Below, piece after piece: positions 53,401-64,000 of a stretch of 64,000 nucleotides of DNA. This stretch comes from Ilex aquifolium (lineage: Eukaryota; Streptophyta; Magnoliopsida; Aquifoliales; Aquifoliaceae), in assembly GCA_951799425.1 (NCBI GenBank), contig OX637391.1:13076551-13140550 (forward strand), in the 5' to 3' direction. The translations under genes were made by a program, and so were the position numbers. The stretch's first letter is position 1; each line of letters starts with the position of its first letter. Below the pieces are notes generated by a model. The model had not been told where the DNA came from. It ran no database searches and saw nothing but the letters and a program-made list of their open reading frames with translations.

Positions 53401-53944
53401 GTGGTCTTTGAATTGACATACCCATAAAAAATGTGTTTATGCTTTCGCTTCGCTATGTGGTAGACATGCTTGCCCAAAACATATCTTTCACAAATGCAAG
53501 CAACAAACAACATCTCTCCTCATACAATCCAAGTAACCATTCTTACTTTCAAGGCCGTACTTTGCAATCGACACCAACCTTCTCCAAATTCTTCTATCGT
53601 CAACAAATCATAAGCCACATTTTGCAAAGATAATTTGATAGACTTATATTGTTTATACCCTTTTAGATTTTTAGGAAATTTCTTCATGATATGCCATAAG
53701 CACCACCGATGTCGTGCATTTGGAAAACCAACCTCTATGGCATTTTGCACAACTCTGTCTTCATCTGTAATAATTGCAATGGGATGACATCCACTCATAC
53801 AGGTAAGTCAATACTGGAATAACCTTGTAAATGTCTCTGTGTCGTCACTTGCGATATTCCACACCCAAGTAATGTCAATTGTCCATAGTGATTTACTCCT
53901 ACGAATGGTGCAAATGGTGTAGCAATATTGTAATCAGAATTAGA
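50488..53944 (-). pseudogene. MULE transposase / FAR1-related pseudogene with internally amplified region
   Basis: Read on the minus strand from 53944: FAPFVGVNHYGQLTLLGCG and MSGCHPIAIITDEDRVVQNAIEVGFPNARHRWCLWHIMKKFP (MULE transposase domain, with the usual D and the C..H region), then GYVNSKTTLKQVVEQYENALRDK. After the last repeat unit comes CHCRLFQFRGILCKHVISVL (50770-50711), a SWIM zinc finger, with the FRS-typical KYILQRWCKIVRRRHTKV. The N-terminal FAR1 DNA-binding domain is not seen upstream. Frameshifts and stops occur in every unit, and the 767-bp period (not a multiple of three) breaks the frame. Domesticated FRS genes and MULE transposons share this layout, so the origin is ambiguous. 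Confidence 0.82.
50877..53944. repeat. Four tandem 767-bp units inside the MULE/FAR1-like gene
   Basis: Units at 50877, 51644, 52411 and 53178; 4 x 767 = 3068 bases exactly. Units 2 and 3 differ at about one position, and units 1 and 4 differ at a handful (for example ATCTTTAACA against ATCTTTCACA). Junctions read GAATTAGA|ATACC. Confidence 0.95.
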
Positions 53945-54944
53945 CAATACTTACTATAGTAAATATTTATCTCTATCTATATTGTTTTATGCAAATCAAT
54001 TATATAAATCAGAATGTATAAAAATAGAAGTGATGCATTTACTTTAATGCATAACAGCAAGAAGAAATAACAGAAATAAGAAATAATCCGAACCCTGTGA
54101 AACACAGTTTCCTTAAGACAAAATTGCTCCATCTTAGTGCTCAAGGTTAATACAGAACTATCTCCCCAGATAGAACATATTTCATCTTTGAAGAAGGCAA
54201 TTTAATCTCTAAAAAATCAATGAACACAAGTGTTTGCACTTGAACCGAATAGAAATGTAATGCAGAGAGAGAGAGAGGGGGTGCAAGAATTTTCTATATG
54301 AAAAATGGCTTCAAGGGAGTCCTTTTGTTGACTCTCTTGTGTTGCATTGAAGAGACACTCCTGTTCACTGAACAATCACGAAGGGCATCTCTGGGTTGAA
54401 GAGACACTACTATTCAATGGAAAGGCATCTCTGGGGTGAAGAACAAACACAATCAAAATGGCGCCAAGTTAAAAAATAACAGACATGAATTTTGAATTTC
54501 AATTGGAAGAATAAGTGCTATCCGAATCTGGATCCGTTTGGTTGACTCATAACCCGCACCGCTTCAAATACAATTTTAGTAAAAAGATACTTTCTTGTTG
54601 ACCCAAACCCAAGCCTAGGTCGGTTCGTAGTGAGGCGAGCTAGCAGCACGCGCTTGTGGTAACCAATTTTGTGTAGATGCTCTCTCTACTCACAGAATTG
54701 GGGTACCCATTGGGTCCCATCTCTTAGAAGCCAACTAGAAGTATATTAAAGTTTTTGGTTTTTAGCCAATGTTGGACAAGCTTGTTATTCTACACTACAT
54801 CGTTCTTAGTATCTTACATTCATTCAAGTTAGTCATTTTGAGATACAATTTCCCATTCAATGATTAATGATTTTGAACAAGTAAATACACCACATTAATC
54901 TCCTTGCGGAGAAGAACACGGTTAAATATGGTTCCATCAATTTC
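53945..54944. other. Non-coding DNA with short repeats
   Basis: No gene. A GA microsatellite lies at about 54264-54281, and two imperfect tandem copies (about 45 bp) of TTGAAGAGACACT...GGCATCTCTGGG at about 54346-54440. Confidence 0.45.
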
Positions 54945-55017
54945 GAGGTGTGAGTCCTACTTTTATTTAAGCTTAAATTTGCTCCAAATTACTTTCTTCA
55001 AAACAAATTTTTTGAAC
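54945..55017. repeat. Direct repeat, left copy, partner at 60070-60141
   Basis: GAGGTGTGAGTCCTAC...ACTTTCTTCAAAACAAATTT corresponds to GAGGTGTGTGTCTCAC...ACTTTCTTCAAAACCAATTT. The two copies flank the copia and plant-transposon relics and could be remnants of LTRs or of a shared leader. Confidence 0.5.
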
Positions 55018-55421
55018 AATCACCCACATGAATGAAAATTTGTTGTATGAAAATGGAGACACTAGTTCAAATATAGTTGAAGGTTACTGCATCGAGATAA
55101 ATAGCCTAGTGGCCTTGAACCTTACTTAGTGAAGGACTATCGAATTGGGTTGGCTAGTCAGTGGACTTGATGTTTTTGAACTATCAGCTTTTTGTGTAAA
55201 AAAAAAAAACAAAATTCACACAATTTTCTTCGGATACAGTTGGTTTTCATGTTTGTGTTCATTTTGGCCTTGAACATTATTTGGTTTCATGAGTAATTTA
55301 GAGAATTCAGCTAAGATTCTCATAGAAACGTCTCTTTCTTACTCACATAGTTGATCTTTGAATGAGAGTATCCTGTTATACCCTACTTGGACCTATCCAA
55401 GTCACATAAATCATTAAAAGC

Positions 55422-55545
55422 ATAACTTTTTTTTTTTTTTTTGGGAGGGGGAGGGGAGACTTGAACCCTTGACATCAAGAAGGTAAACCCTTCACAAGAT
55501 AATGAGTATCATTGGATTAAAGACCCATTGGTATTAAAAGGGTAA
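55422..55545 (-). mobile_element. Possible SINE fragment, minus strand
   Basis: On the minus strand: GGGTCTTTAATCCAATGATA, then GGTTCAAGTCTCCC (like a Pol III B box), then a C-rich tail and an A-run of about 18. This resembles a tRNA-derived SINE with poly(A). No clear target duplication was found. Confidence 0.35.
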
Positions 55546-55739
55546 CTTATCCTAGTTCTTGTGGTAGATATGCACTGTCTCATCATAGGAATGGGAAGGA
55601 GTTCAAAACTTTCTCAGTGTGTCTCTGAGTCATACATAATTTGATTGTCCCTTTGAATATAGAACTTGGGATCTTCAGTTAGCTAGATTTGGTTGCCATT
55701 ATAGTGACTCTTGGTTAATTAATAGACTTTAAGCCCATT

Positions 55740-57440
55740 CCCCTCGATGACCTTTATACGTGTTCTCTAGTCAAAATTTTTGTAAGCAAATGCACGATAT
55801 TATCCTTTGACTTCACATAATCAATGAATATAACACCATTCAAGAGCAACTGTTTAACGGTAATATATTTATGACGTATATGTTGAGACTTACCATTTTA
55901 TTTTGTGCCCTTCCATCCATAGATTAGCTATCACAATATATACATATTGCTAGCATAGGCTTTGACCAATTTGAAATATCCTCTAAGAAGTTGTGAAATC
56001 ATTCTACTTCTTCTCCAACTTTATATAAGACAATGAACTCAGATTCCATTGTAGATTTAGTAATACATGTTTGTTTTGAAGATTTTCAAGACAGTTTCAC
56101 TTCCCAAGGTGAAGACATATCCACTCGTGGTTATTGAATATTTAGTATTGGATATCCAGTTAGCAATAGTATATCCTTCGACTACAGCTTAGTATTTTGT
56201 GAAATGCATACCATAGTTATGGTTATATTTTCAATATCCAAAAACTTAATTATTACTTTCTAGTAGTCTTTTCCGGGGTTACTTGTATATCGGCTCAGCT
56301 TATTCACATAGTATGCTATATCCGGACAGGTACAATTCATGGTGTACATTAGACTGCATATTATGTGTGGATATTCTAATTGGAATATGCTTTCGCCATT
56401 ATTTTTTGAAAGATGGATTAACATCAAGAGGTGTTCTTGTAGGTTTTATCTCATACTTCTTGAACTTATCAACTACTTTATGAATATAGTGAAATTAAGA
56501 TAACGTGAGTCTATTTGATGTTCTACAAATTTTTATTCCTATTATAACGTTTGCAACACCAAGGTCTTTCATTTCAAACCTATTAATCAACGTTTGTTTG
56601 ATAGCTTTAATGACTTCATTATTGCTACCTATAATTAGCATATCGTCTACATAAAAAAGCATATAATAATGTACCCACTTTGAGTGCTCTTAACATATAC
56701 ACATTTGTCACACTTATTTATTTTAAACCCATTTGACAACATTGTTTTGTCATATTTCTCATGCCACTGCTTTGATTCTTATTTTAATTCATAAAGACAC
56801 TTAACAAGCTTGTATGTTTTCTTGTCTTGTTCATTGGCAAATGAACCCTTCAGGTTATGTCATGTATATTTATTTCATCTAATTTATCATTTAAGAATGA
56901 TGTATTTACATCCATTTGATGTATCTCAAGACTATTCAAAGCAGCTATAACAATTAGAATTTGTATGGATGTTATTCTAGTAACTAGTGAATAAGTGTCA
57001 AAATAATCAAATCGTTCATTTTGCTTGTATCCTTTTGCTACAAGTCTAGATTGGTACTTGTCATTTGAACCACTGACTTGGATTCAATTTCAATATCAAT
57101 AGTTTCCTTCCAATAAAGAGCTTCAGGGGAGGATATAGCTTTCTTGTAACTTTGAGGATCATTTTCTTATAGATAAGTTAGAAAATTATGACCAAATGAC
57201 ATTGAAGTCTTTGTCATCTTGCTACGTCTAGGTTCATCTTCTTTTTTTAGGAACTCCTTGTCTGTATTGACTTGACCATTACTAGTTGTAGCATCCAATG
57301 GTCTTTTTAATAAGCTTGTTTCACGTGACATACTAAATGTGTTGTTCCGGGAAGGAGAACCTAATATGGATCTTTTCTCACGATTATACATGTGGTGATC
57401 AAGACACTATACATAGACATACCAATCTCAAGTACACTAG
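55740..57440 (-). pseudogene. Degenerate Ty1/copia pol (RT-RNase H)
   Basis: On the minus strand, pieces in several frames: RRSKMTKTSMSFGHNFLTYL (57240-57170), a KAISSPEALYWKE-like stretch (about 57120), RT motif LFYVDDMLIIGSNNEV (about 56675-56620), and RNase H-like YAESEFIVLYKVGEEVEWF (about 56035-55975) with a following KSKDNIADP-like region (about 55800). Order fits copia. Riddled with stops. Confidence 0.7.
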
Positions 57441-57539
57441 TGGCTCTTCTACTGCTTCTTCTCTCTCCTCAACATAGTCAACTTGGGCCATACTCAACTT
57501 CATTAAACTCTTGTTCAAAGGCCTCGTAGGATTCTGTAA

Positions 57540-58281
57540 CTAGTAACTAGGTAGAACCACTATACCTTTTGCTTTGCAGATACAAGTAATAAAAAATCCT
57601 AAAGGCAAAATATCAGATACTCATCCCTCTAAAAAAGCTCTACGTATATACCCAAAAATCATATATAAGACCAAACCCTTTACCTATGGCTTAAGGCATC
57701 TATACTTTAGGAACAGGGAAGTCAGAAACATGGGTATTTGGCTCAATATTGTAGTTTGCTACGAGGTTAAGCATCCTATACTATGGGGCCAATAATTTTT
57801 GAAAGAATTTTAGAGTGATCCTCTTTCAGGATGATCTAAGACATATAATTCGGCAGCAACTACATTGAGAGGAAGCAATAGATCAACAGGGCCATCACTA
57901 AGGTAATCATTCTCAACCCTAGGTAGATCTAGTATGACACCTATGAGGATCCCTCATATATATGTAACAAAATAGTCAATATGAGGATAAAAGCACATTA
58001 AACTAAATAAGCGCATAAAATTCCCTCACCATGCTATCGTTCAATGTCACGAGGTTAGTGAACATCCAAGTCCAGTCACAGTTTATCAAATTAGTAGCAA
58101 TAGAACGAGTTACCTCTGTGGCGTTTATTCCTTATTCGATCAACATTGGTCTATGAGAGAATTCATGTCTGAATCTTTCTACGAACTCCTATGTCACGAA
58201 TCGAGAGGCTTCATCGAAGTTCTGCTCGATATCATCATATACATCCATAACCCAAGGCCTTTTCTCTCTTCGTGGTGCCAT
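57540..58281 (-). pseudogene. Decayed 'putative plant transposon protein' ORF
   Basis: ATG 58281 on the minus strand: MAPRREKRPWVMDVYDDIEQNFDEASRF, then NLVTLNDSMVREFYAL (about 58055-58010), NYNIEPNTHVSDFPVPK (about 57755-57705) and a PLGFFITCICKAKG-like end (about 57610-57570). The VREFYA block and order recall the plant-transposon protein domain often found in Athila-type retroelements. Several stops. Relation to the adjoining copia debris unknown. Confidence 0.55.
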
Positions 58282-60069
58282 CTCAACAATCAGTCTTAAG
58301 AATCTAGGTCTCACGGATGTGGATTCATGAAAGAATAATGAATCAACCATAAATTTAAGAGGAATAAGGTTAGAAGAGTTAGGGAGGCTAGGGTTAGGAT
58401 AAATAGAGGCATGGAACGCGAATGAAGGTTGTGTAAAACACTAATTTTAAACCCTGGTCGCTAACTTAAGCGAGGTCGCTCGAACGGTGAGGTGATCCCT
58501 CAAGCGGTTCCTGAAACTTCTCAGTCCTGATGACAGATCAGATTCATTTCCTCCTTGGACCAATCCTATCCCGACAATTCACTCATCCATCTATCCTTCA
58601 AACCCCAATATGTATGCATGATAAAAAATCAAGCTTAAATGTTATTCAATGCAATGCATAGATGAATTTGGATCAAAATTAAATGTAATTTTCAAATTTA
58701 TACAATAAATGCTCAAAGTTCTAATAATCATCAAAATTACACAAATTTTCATTTCAATAGCTCCATCCAAAATTCAACATCCCAATACAATACTCTAACG
58801 CATATTTAGGTATTTAAAACTTAATCTCATACATCATAGAGCAATGTTTCCTCACTTGATTCAATTTCACACACACGTAATTAAATTTTGTTCAACTTTG
58901 ACAAATTCAAGTGCATAGTGTGTAAAACCAGCCTCTAACACAAAAAAGGATTATGATAAGATTTAAATCATTAATAAGCTCATCATGAAATCCTAATGCA
59001 TTGTCTAAGTAAAAGCATGAGTGGTTAATGAGTGTCCTAAATATTCGCTTTTTTGAAAACTCCCCCTTTCTTTGATCCTTTCTACTCTATGCTTCAATCC
59101 ATACGATTATGAATTCCGTACTTTAAATGTATACTTATAAACATGATCAACATGAGCTCTATTAGCTTTACAAATGAGCAATTTACAATTAAGTATAAGT
59201 ACTCTCACAATTCAAGAACGATTGTTTTTAGTTATTTATCTTTGTCTCACCTTTTTAGATTTGACCACATTGGGCTCTTTACTCACAATTGGCCTTCGGC
59301 ATCTTTTAAAAGATTGGAATTTAACTAACATTTAGTCATGTGTTCACATAGTACCAACACATAGAGTTCTTTAAGATCATTAATAATTTAAACTAGTCAA
59401 ACTCTTAAGTGTGAAGGTGAATGACACGCATGTACTTGGTTTTGAATCTTTCAAAGTTAAACACTATCCAAGCATGAAATTGAATTTATGCCACTAAATT
59501 ATCTATCTCCTAATATAACTTATAGCAATGCACATTTCAACTTTGATTTTAGGATGGAACAATTTAAATACAAATCAAAATATGAATTACCACGATCATC
59601 AAACAAAAGAAAATATTTTTGACTTTTTCTTTTCCAATATTTTTAAATTTTTCGACAAAAAAAATGTATAAAGATGCAACTAAACAAAGGAAAACAAATA
59701 AAGTATTTACCATAAATCCTAAAAATGAATGTCAAAAGAGATATCAAAACTCTTTTTGGATTTTTTTATTTCTTTTATTTTTGGTTTTTCAAATTTCAAA
59801 TATTTTTGTATTTTCATATAAAAAACGAATGACAAAAATATACACAAAATGTATAAGCCTAGGGTGTTCGATGAAATGCATGAAAGATCACCTAGGTTCA
59901 TACTCTCACCTTTTCTACTTCTTAGGAGTCATGACCTTGTTAGATACACTCGGGGCCTCTAACCTAGTTGAGATACTGAGTTTCTCAAGGTCCTCCCTAG
60001 ATACCAAAACTTGTTTTCCCTTTTTAAAACTCAAGTTAGGTCGGAGAATGGGTGGAGGACTAATTCTCT
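58282..60069. other. Non-coding AT-rich DNA
   Basis: No gene recognised. It may be the 5' leader and LTR of the retroelement whose coding relics lie at 55740-58281. The 176-codon plus-strand frame at 59619-60149 is low-complexity (Phe/Lys-rich), with no motif. Confidence 0.4.
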
Positions 60070-60141
60070 TATCCCCAGAGGTGTGTGTCTCACTTTTATT
60101 TAAGTTCAAAGTTGCTCCAAATTACTTTCTTCAAAACCAAT
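60070..60141. repeat. Direct repeat, right copy, partner at 54945-55017
   Basis: About 85% similar by eye to the left copy, same orientation. Confidence 0.5.
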
Positions 60142-60968
60142 TTTTCTAACAAATGGCATGTCATACTTGCTTGTCAAGTACGTTATATCAGATGTAATAA
60201 TATCGCCAAACTCCTTCAATGTCACCCAACTCCTTGCATCTGCCCAAAAAACATTTCTTAGTCATACCTCTTCATCTAAGTCCATCATGTTGAAGAAATC
60301 AGAATTGTGAACTTGCATTTTCAGAAATAATTATGTATTGCGGTAACATCTCCTTCACCAAGTCATAATCCTCAGACTTTATCAATGTAATTGCTACAAT
60401 CCTTCTCAAGAAACGACAACTAGTCATATCACCTGCCTCTACCACAAACTAAAATTCTTCTTATTCTGATATCAGCTTTATCATTCAGCTAAAGTCTCCT
60501 TTTCACAAATGGTTTAAGCAACCGATTGCACCTATAAAATTGTGATTTCCGTGCATGGTTATAAAACTAATTACCCACGAAACTCTAATTCTAAAGAAGC
60601 TCAAATAGGCAACCTTTTATCAAACAAATCTTCCATAATCAAAAAATGTCCTTAACGGAATTAACCCAAACAAAACAACATATCTGAAAAATAGGAAAAA
60701 AAACTCAATTTTATGATTGAATAAGCCCAAACAGAAATCCATGTATGAAACAATGCACAAAATAAAAAAAAAAACCAAGAGGCAGGGTGACTCACGCCAT
60801 GGCTACAAAACCCATATGCCATCCTGATTCATCATGTGTGTTGTGTGCGTGCGTTGAGTATGCATGTTTTGCCTGTTACGTGCCTGTGTTATGTGTGATG
60901 TTTGTTTTGTGCATATGTGTCGATAAGCTCTGTATGTGTTGTTCTTTTTGTGCTTTGTTGTAAGGAAG
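60142..60968. other. Non-coding DNA, includes GT-rich stretch
   Basis: No gene. 60836-60960 is rich in TGTG/TTGTG words. 60961-60968 is the left target duplication of the next element. Confidence 0.4.
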
Positions 60969-61615
<647 letters not shown>

Positions 61616-61623
61616 CAAGGGAG

Positions 61624-62329
61624 AGAAGAGAAAGAGAGGGAGAGAGAGATATGAAGATAGATAGAGGGAGAGAGAGTGATAGATAGAAGGTGTACTTGAA
61701 TATGGGCTTGTTGGGTCGCCGTTGACATCTGTTGAAATTTGACAAAAACTCTCTAATTGTCATGAATGAGAGTTTATTAGGTAATCAATGTGAGAATCTT
61801 GAATTGAATAGGAAACATATTGCAAGAATCTTAATAAACCATGGATAGGTTTATTAGTGACTTGATAGAAAACATAAATACCACCGAAGGGCGGAAAAAA
61901 AAAACTGCAAGGAGATAGTGTGGCTTTCCTTGTTCTCATGGTAGAGTGAAGGGTGCTATCCATCCAACAATAGAGCCGGGTTTTAGTGAAGATCCACTCA
62001 TATGCTGCATGAAGGGTGGCAAAAGGCGGCTTTGCTCATGAGTTAGCAGTCAAGCAGAAAAGGACCTGCTGGCTTCTTTTCTTTCCAGAGCAGAGCTGTC
62101 TTGCTCGTAACTCCATATTGATATAAATAGGGTTGAATATTATATAATCAATTACCATATGACTAGTCTATCTAGTAAATAATACATCGATGTAAATTTT
62201 TGTTTTGTAGATGTAAGTACGGTGTACCGGGAGGGTATGCCGTCTCGAACCACATTATATATTTGTGTCATATTTTTATTGTTTTCCTATCTTTGAATTT
62301 CTATCTTCTAATAAATATTATTTATATTA
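61624..62329. other. Non-coding DNA between two hAT-like elements
   Basis: A GA-rich tract at 61619-61680, otherwise nothing recognised. Confidence 0.4.
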
Positions 62330-62337
62330 ATTATCTG

Positions 62338-62902
62338 CAGGGGTGACTCAATAAAATCTGAGGCCTAAAGAGAAAATACTAAATGAGGGCATTTTTATTT
62401 TTAATATTAAATTTTTCAAAATATTAAATTTTCAAAAATATTAATTTTTAATATTAATTTTTAAAAAAATTAATTTATTTTTAATTTATTATGTGAGAGA
62501 GAAGGACACAAGAATGACGTGCTAATGTTGCCGAGAAAAATGTTTTAACTTTTGTTTTGTTTTTTATCAGACAGAGTATTTAATTTTAACTTTTTTTTAA
62601 ATGTTTTTTACTTATTTTTACAGAGAAAGAGTGGTTAGGTGTAAATATGAGTTGACTTTTGAATACTTTTTATTTTATTTTATTTATTTATTTTTAGGTT
62701 TCTGATGTTATGAATTGGATCACGGACCAAAATTATTACAATAAAAATTTTGACTGTACTTAATTTTTTTGGGGCCTTTTTTTAGGGTTTAAAATTTAAA
62801 GTATTTAAATTTTTTCTGGATTAGTAATATCCCTAAAATTATGGAGTCTTCTAAAATTTTGAGGGCCTAAACTTTTTTTTTTAATGCTGTTGAGCCGCCC
62901 TG
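62338..62902. mobile_element. Non-autonomous hAT-like element (565 bp)
   Basis: Starts CAGGGGTGACTCAATA and ends, on the other strand, CAGGGCGGCTCAACA; both are the CAGGG termini of hAT elements. Flanks ATTATCTG (62330-62337) and ATTATCCA (62903-62910) match in six of eight bases. Interior AT-rich, non-coding. Confidence 0.65.
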
Positions 62903-63396
62903 ATTATCCACCGTACAAAACCAACAATTTCTTGGTAGAGTGAGAAGAGATAGTGGAGAGATAAGAGAGAAGAGGGTGAGTTGTGTGTTTTGTGTTGTGT
63001 GTGTGTTGCGTGTGTACCGAGAGATGAAAACAGGAGGGTTAGAGCATCTCCAATAAGGCTATCTAAAATAGCTACTCAAAATATTTTTAAATATTGTATT
63101 ATCTACTTTAGCTAACCATTTTTTCAAAGTCACTCAAACAATGTTATTTATTTTAGCTAACCACTTCAACTAACTTTAACTAACTTTCATTAATAAAATC
63201 TAAAATACTATGTAGTATGCCATGTCATCACCATATTGATGACATCACATGCTGACGTGTTATGCCACGTCATCAAAATTTTAAAATTTTGATTTTTTAT
63301 TAATAACGGTCATATTTACAACGGTCACAAAATTCAAAATTTTAAAATTTAAAATTTTCAACGGTCATATTTGTAATGGTCATATTTTTGGATATG

Positions 63397-63405
63397 TATA
63401 AATAG
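63397..63405 (+). promoter_or_regulatory. TATA box of the Harbinger ORF
   Basis: TATAAATAG about 75 bases before ATG 63478. Confidence 0.5.
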
Positions 63406-63477
63406 GATCTTCCATCTCTCATTGTCATACACCTCAAATCTATTTATTGGCATTACACTCTTCTTTGTGTTTATGTT

Positions 63478-64000
63478 ATGGCTCGCCATTCTGCAATGAA
63501 AATGATTCTTAACGATTCTGACTCAGATGATGAATTGGAGATGATAACAATTTGTGCTATTGAAATGAACAAACTCAATAGCGAGGAAAGCTCTGGTGTA
63601 CGTCGTGGTTCCATTCAAGGTCATTCAGTTATTTTTCACAATCGAGTTCAAGGACATGAGAGGCTGTATCGTGATTATTTTGCTGAACCGCCTATCTATC
63701 CCCCAAATTTATTTCGAAGAAGGTTTCGAATGGATCGAGCAATTTCCTTCGTATTCTATTCATGGTGGAAAATTATGATCCATATTTTGTCCAAAAAAAA
63801 AAAATGCTGCTGAAATTTCTGGTTTGTATTTCAGTTGGATCAGCTCATTCAAGAAATCACACAGAATACAACCCAAATTGTTAGACTTAGTAGATCCAGC
63901 ATCAAATTTTCTAGCCAAGAAGAACCCAGAAAAAACAAAACAAAAGAAAAGGAGAAAGAGAAAGAAACACAAAAAGAAGTAGCAACAACAAAAATGCAAT
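63478..64000 (+). pseudogene. Harbinger transposase-family N-terminus, frameshifted
   Basis: ATG 63478. The protein has an acidic start (DSDSDDELE), then GVRRGSIQGHSVIFHNRVQGHERLYRDYFAEPPIYPPNLFRRRFRM, the conserved beginning of plant Harbinger transposases (ALP1-like relatives share it). After RMDRAI the frame shifts: the expected FLRI...VENYDPYFVQKK continues one frame over from about 63745, implying a lost base in a T-run. From about 63800 the sequence no longer resembles transposase and becomes Lys-rich. Non-functional. Confidence 0.75.

Larger units (their letters stand above)
63042..64000 (+). mobile_element. PIF/Harbinger element, 5' part, truncated by window end
   Basis: TTA (63039-63041) followed by GAGCATCTCCAATAAGGC, the usual plant Harbinger/Tourist terminus. 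AACGGTCATATTT-type repeats lie at 63305-63390, TATAAATAG at 63397-63405, and an ORF with Harbinger-type protein starts at 63478. Confidence 0.7.

Noticed and set aside
59619-60149. 176-codon plus-strand frame
   Set aside because: Phe/Lys-rich low-complexity translation of AT-rich DNA; no family motif; includes the 60070 repeat.

Overview
The window looks like repeat-dense nuclear DNA of a flowering plant, most likely a eudicot. I recognise no ordinary host gene. Nearly everything is transposable-element DNA: three large Ty3/gypsy LTR retrotransposons, the relic of a fourth, several small DNA-transposon derivatives, a decayed MULE/FAR1-type gene, a decayed Ty1/copia pol, and the start of a PIF/Harbinger element at the right edge. 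The gypsy elements have two successive RNase H domains, no integrase chromodomain, a primer-binding site TGGCGCCGTCTGTGGGAA and antisense genes between pol and the 3' LTR. That combination is typical of the Tat lineage.

Layout. 1-1907 and 15128-about 16840 are the two halves of an old, decayed Tat-like element (E0), split by E1 (1908-15122; 694/693-bp LTRs; target duplication GGCAA). 17929-18123 and 33068-35225 form one copy (A) of a 2.3-kb segment, split by E2 (18124-33062; 711-bp LTRs; target duplication ATTAC). E3 (35226-47079, minus strand) follows directly. A second copy (B) of the same 2.3-kb segment lies at 47098-49464 and keeps empty sites for both E2 and E3. 50488-53944 is a minus-strand MULE/FAR1-like pseudogene whose middle is amplified as four 767-bp tandem units. 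55740-58281 holds copia pol debris and a plant-transposon ORF. 60969-62902 holds two non-autonomous hAT-like elements, and 63042 to the end is a Harbinger element.

How the parts work together. Each gypsy element has an LTR promoter driving one long gag-protease-RT-RNaseH-aRNaseH-integrase frame. Just after pol comes a tandem array built of short perfect hairpins, then one, two or three antisense genes. Those genes read toward pol, contain introns, and most have their own TATA-like box. Their protein has a conserved N-terminal domain resembling Pfam's 'putative gypsy type transposon' (Transposase_28) and a coiled-coil C-terminus. E3 and E0 carry one, E1 two and E2 three. E1 and E2 are young: LTR pairs differ at roughly 1-1.5% of positions by eye, and gag-pol is spoiled by one nonsense codon in each. 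E3 is older, with many stops and a deletion that removed its 5' LTR TATA box.

The most notable signals are the serial antisense genes, the hairpin arrays, the segmental duplication whose breakpoint falls at the end of an LTR with filler DNA, and the 4 x 767-bp amplification. All boundaries and difference counts are by eye; family names rest on motif recognition, not on searches.
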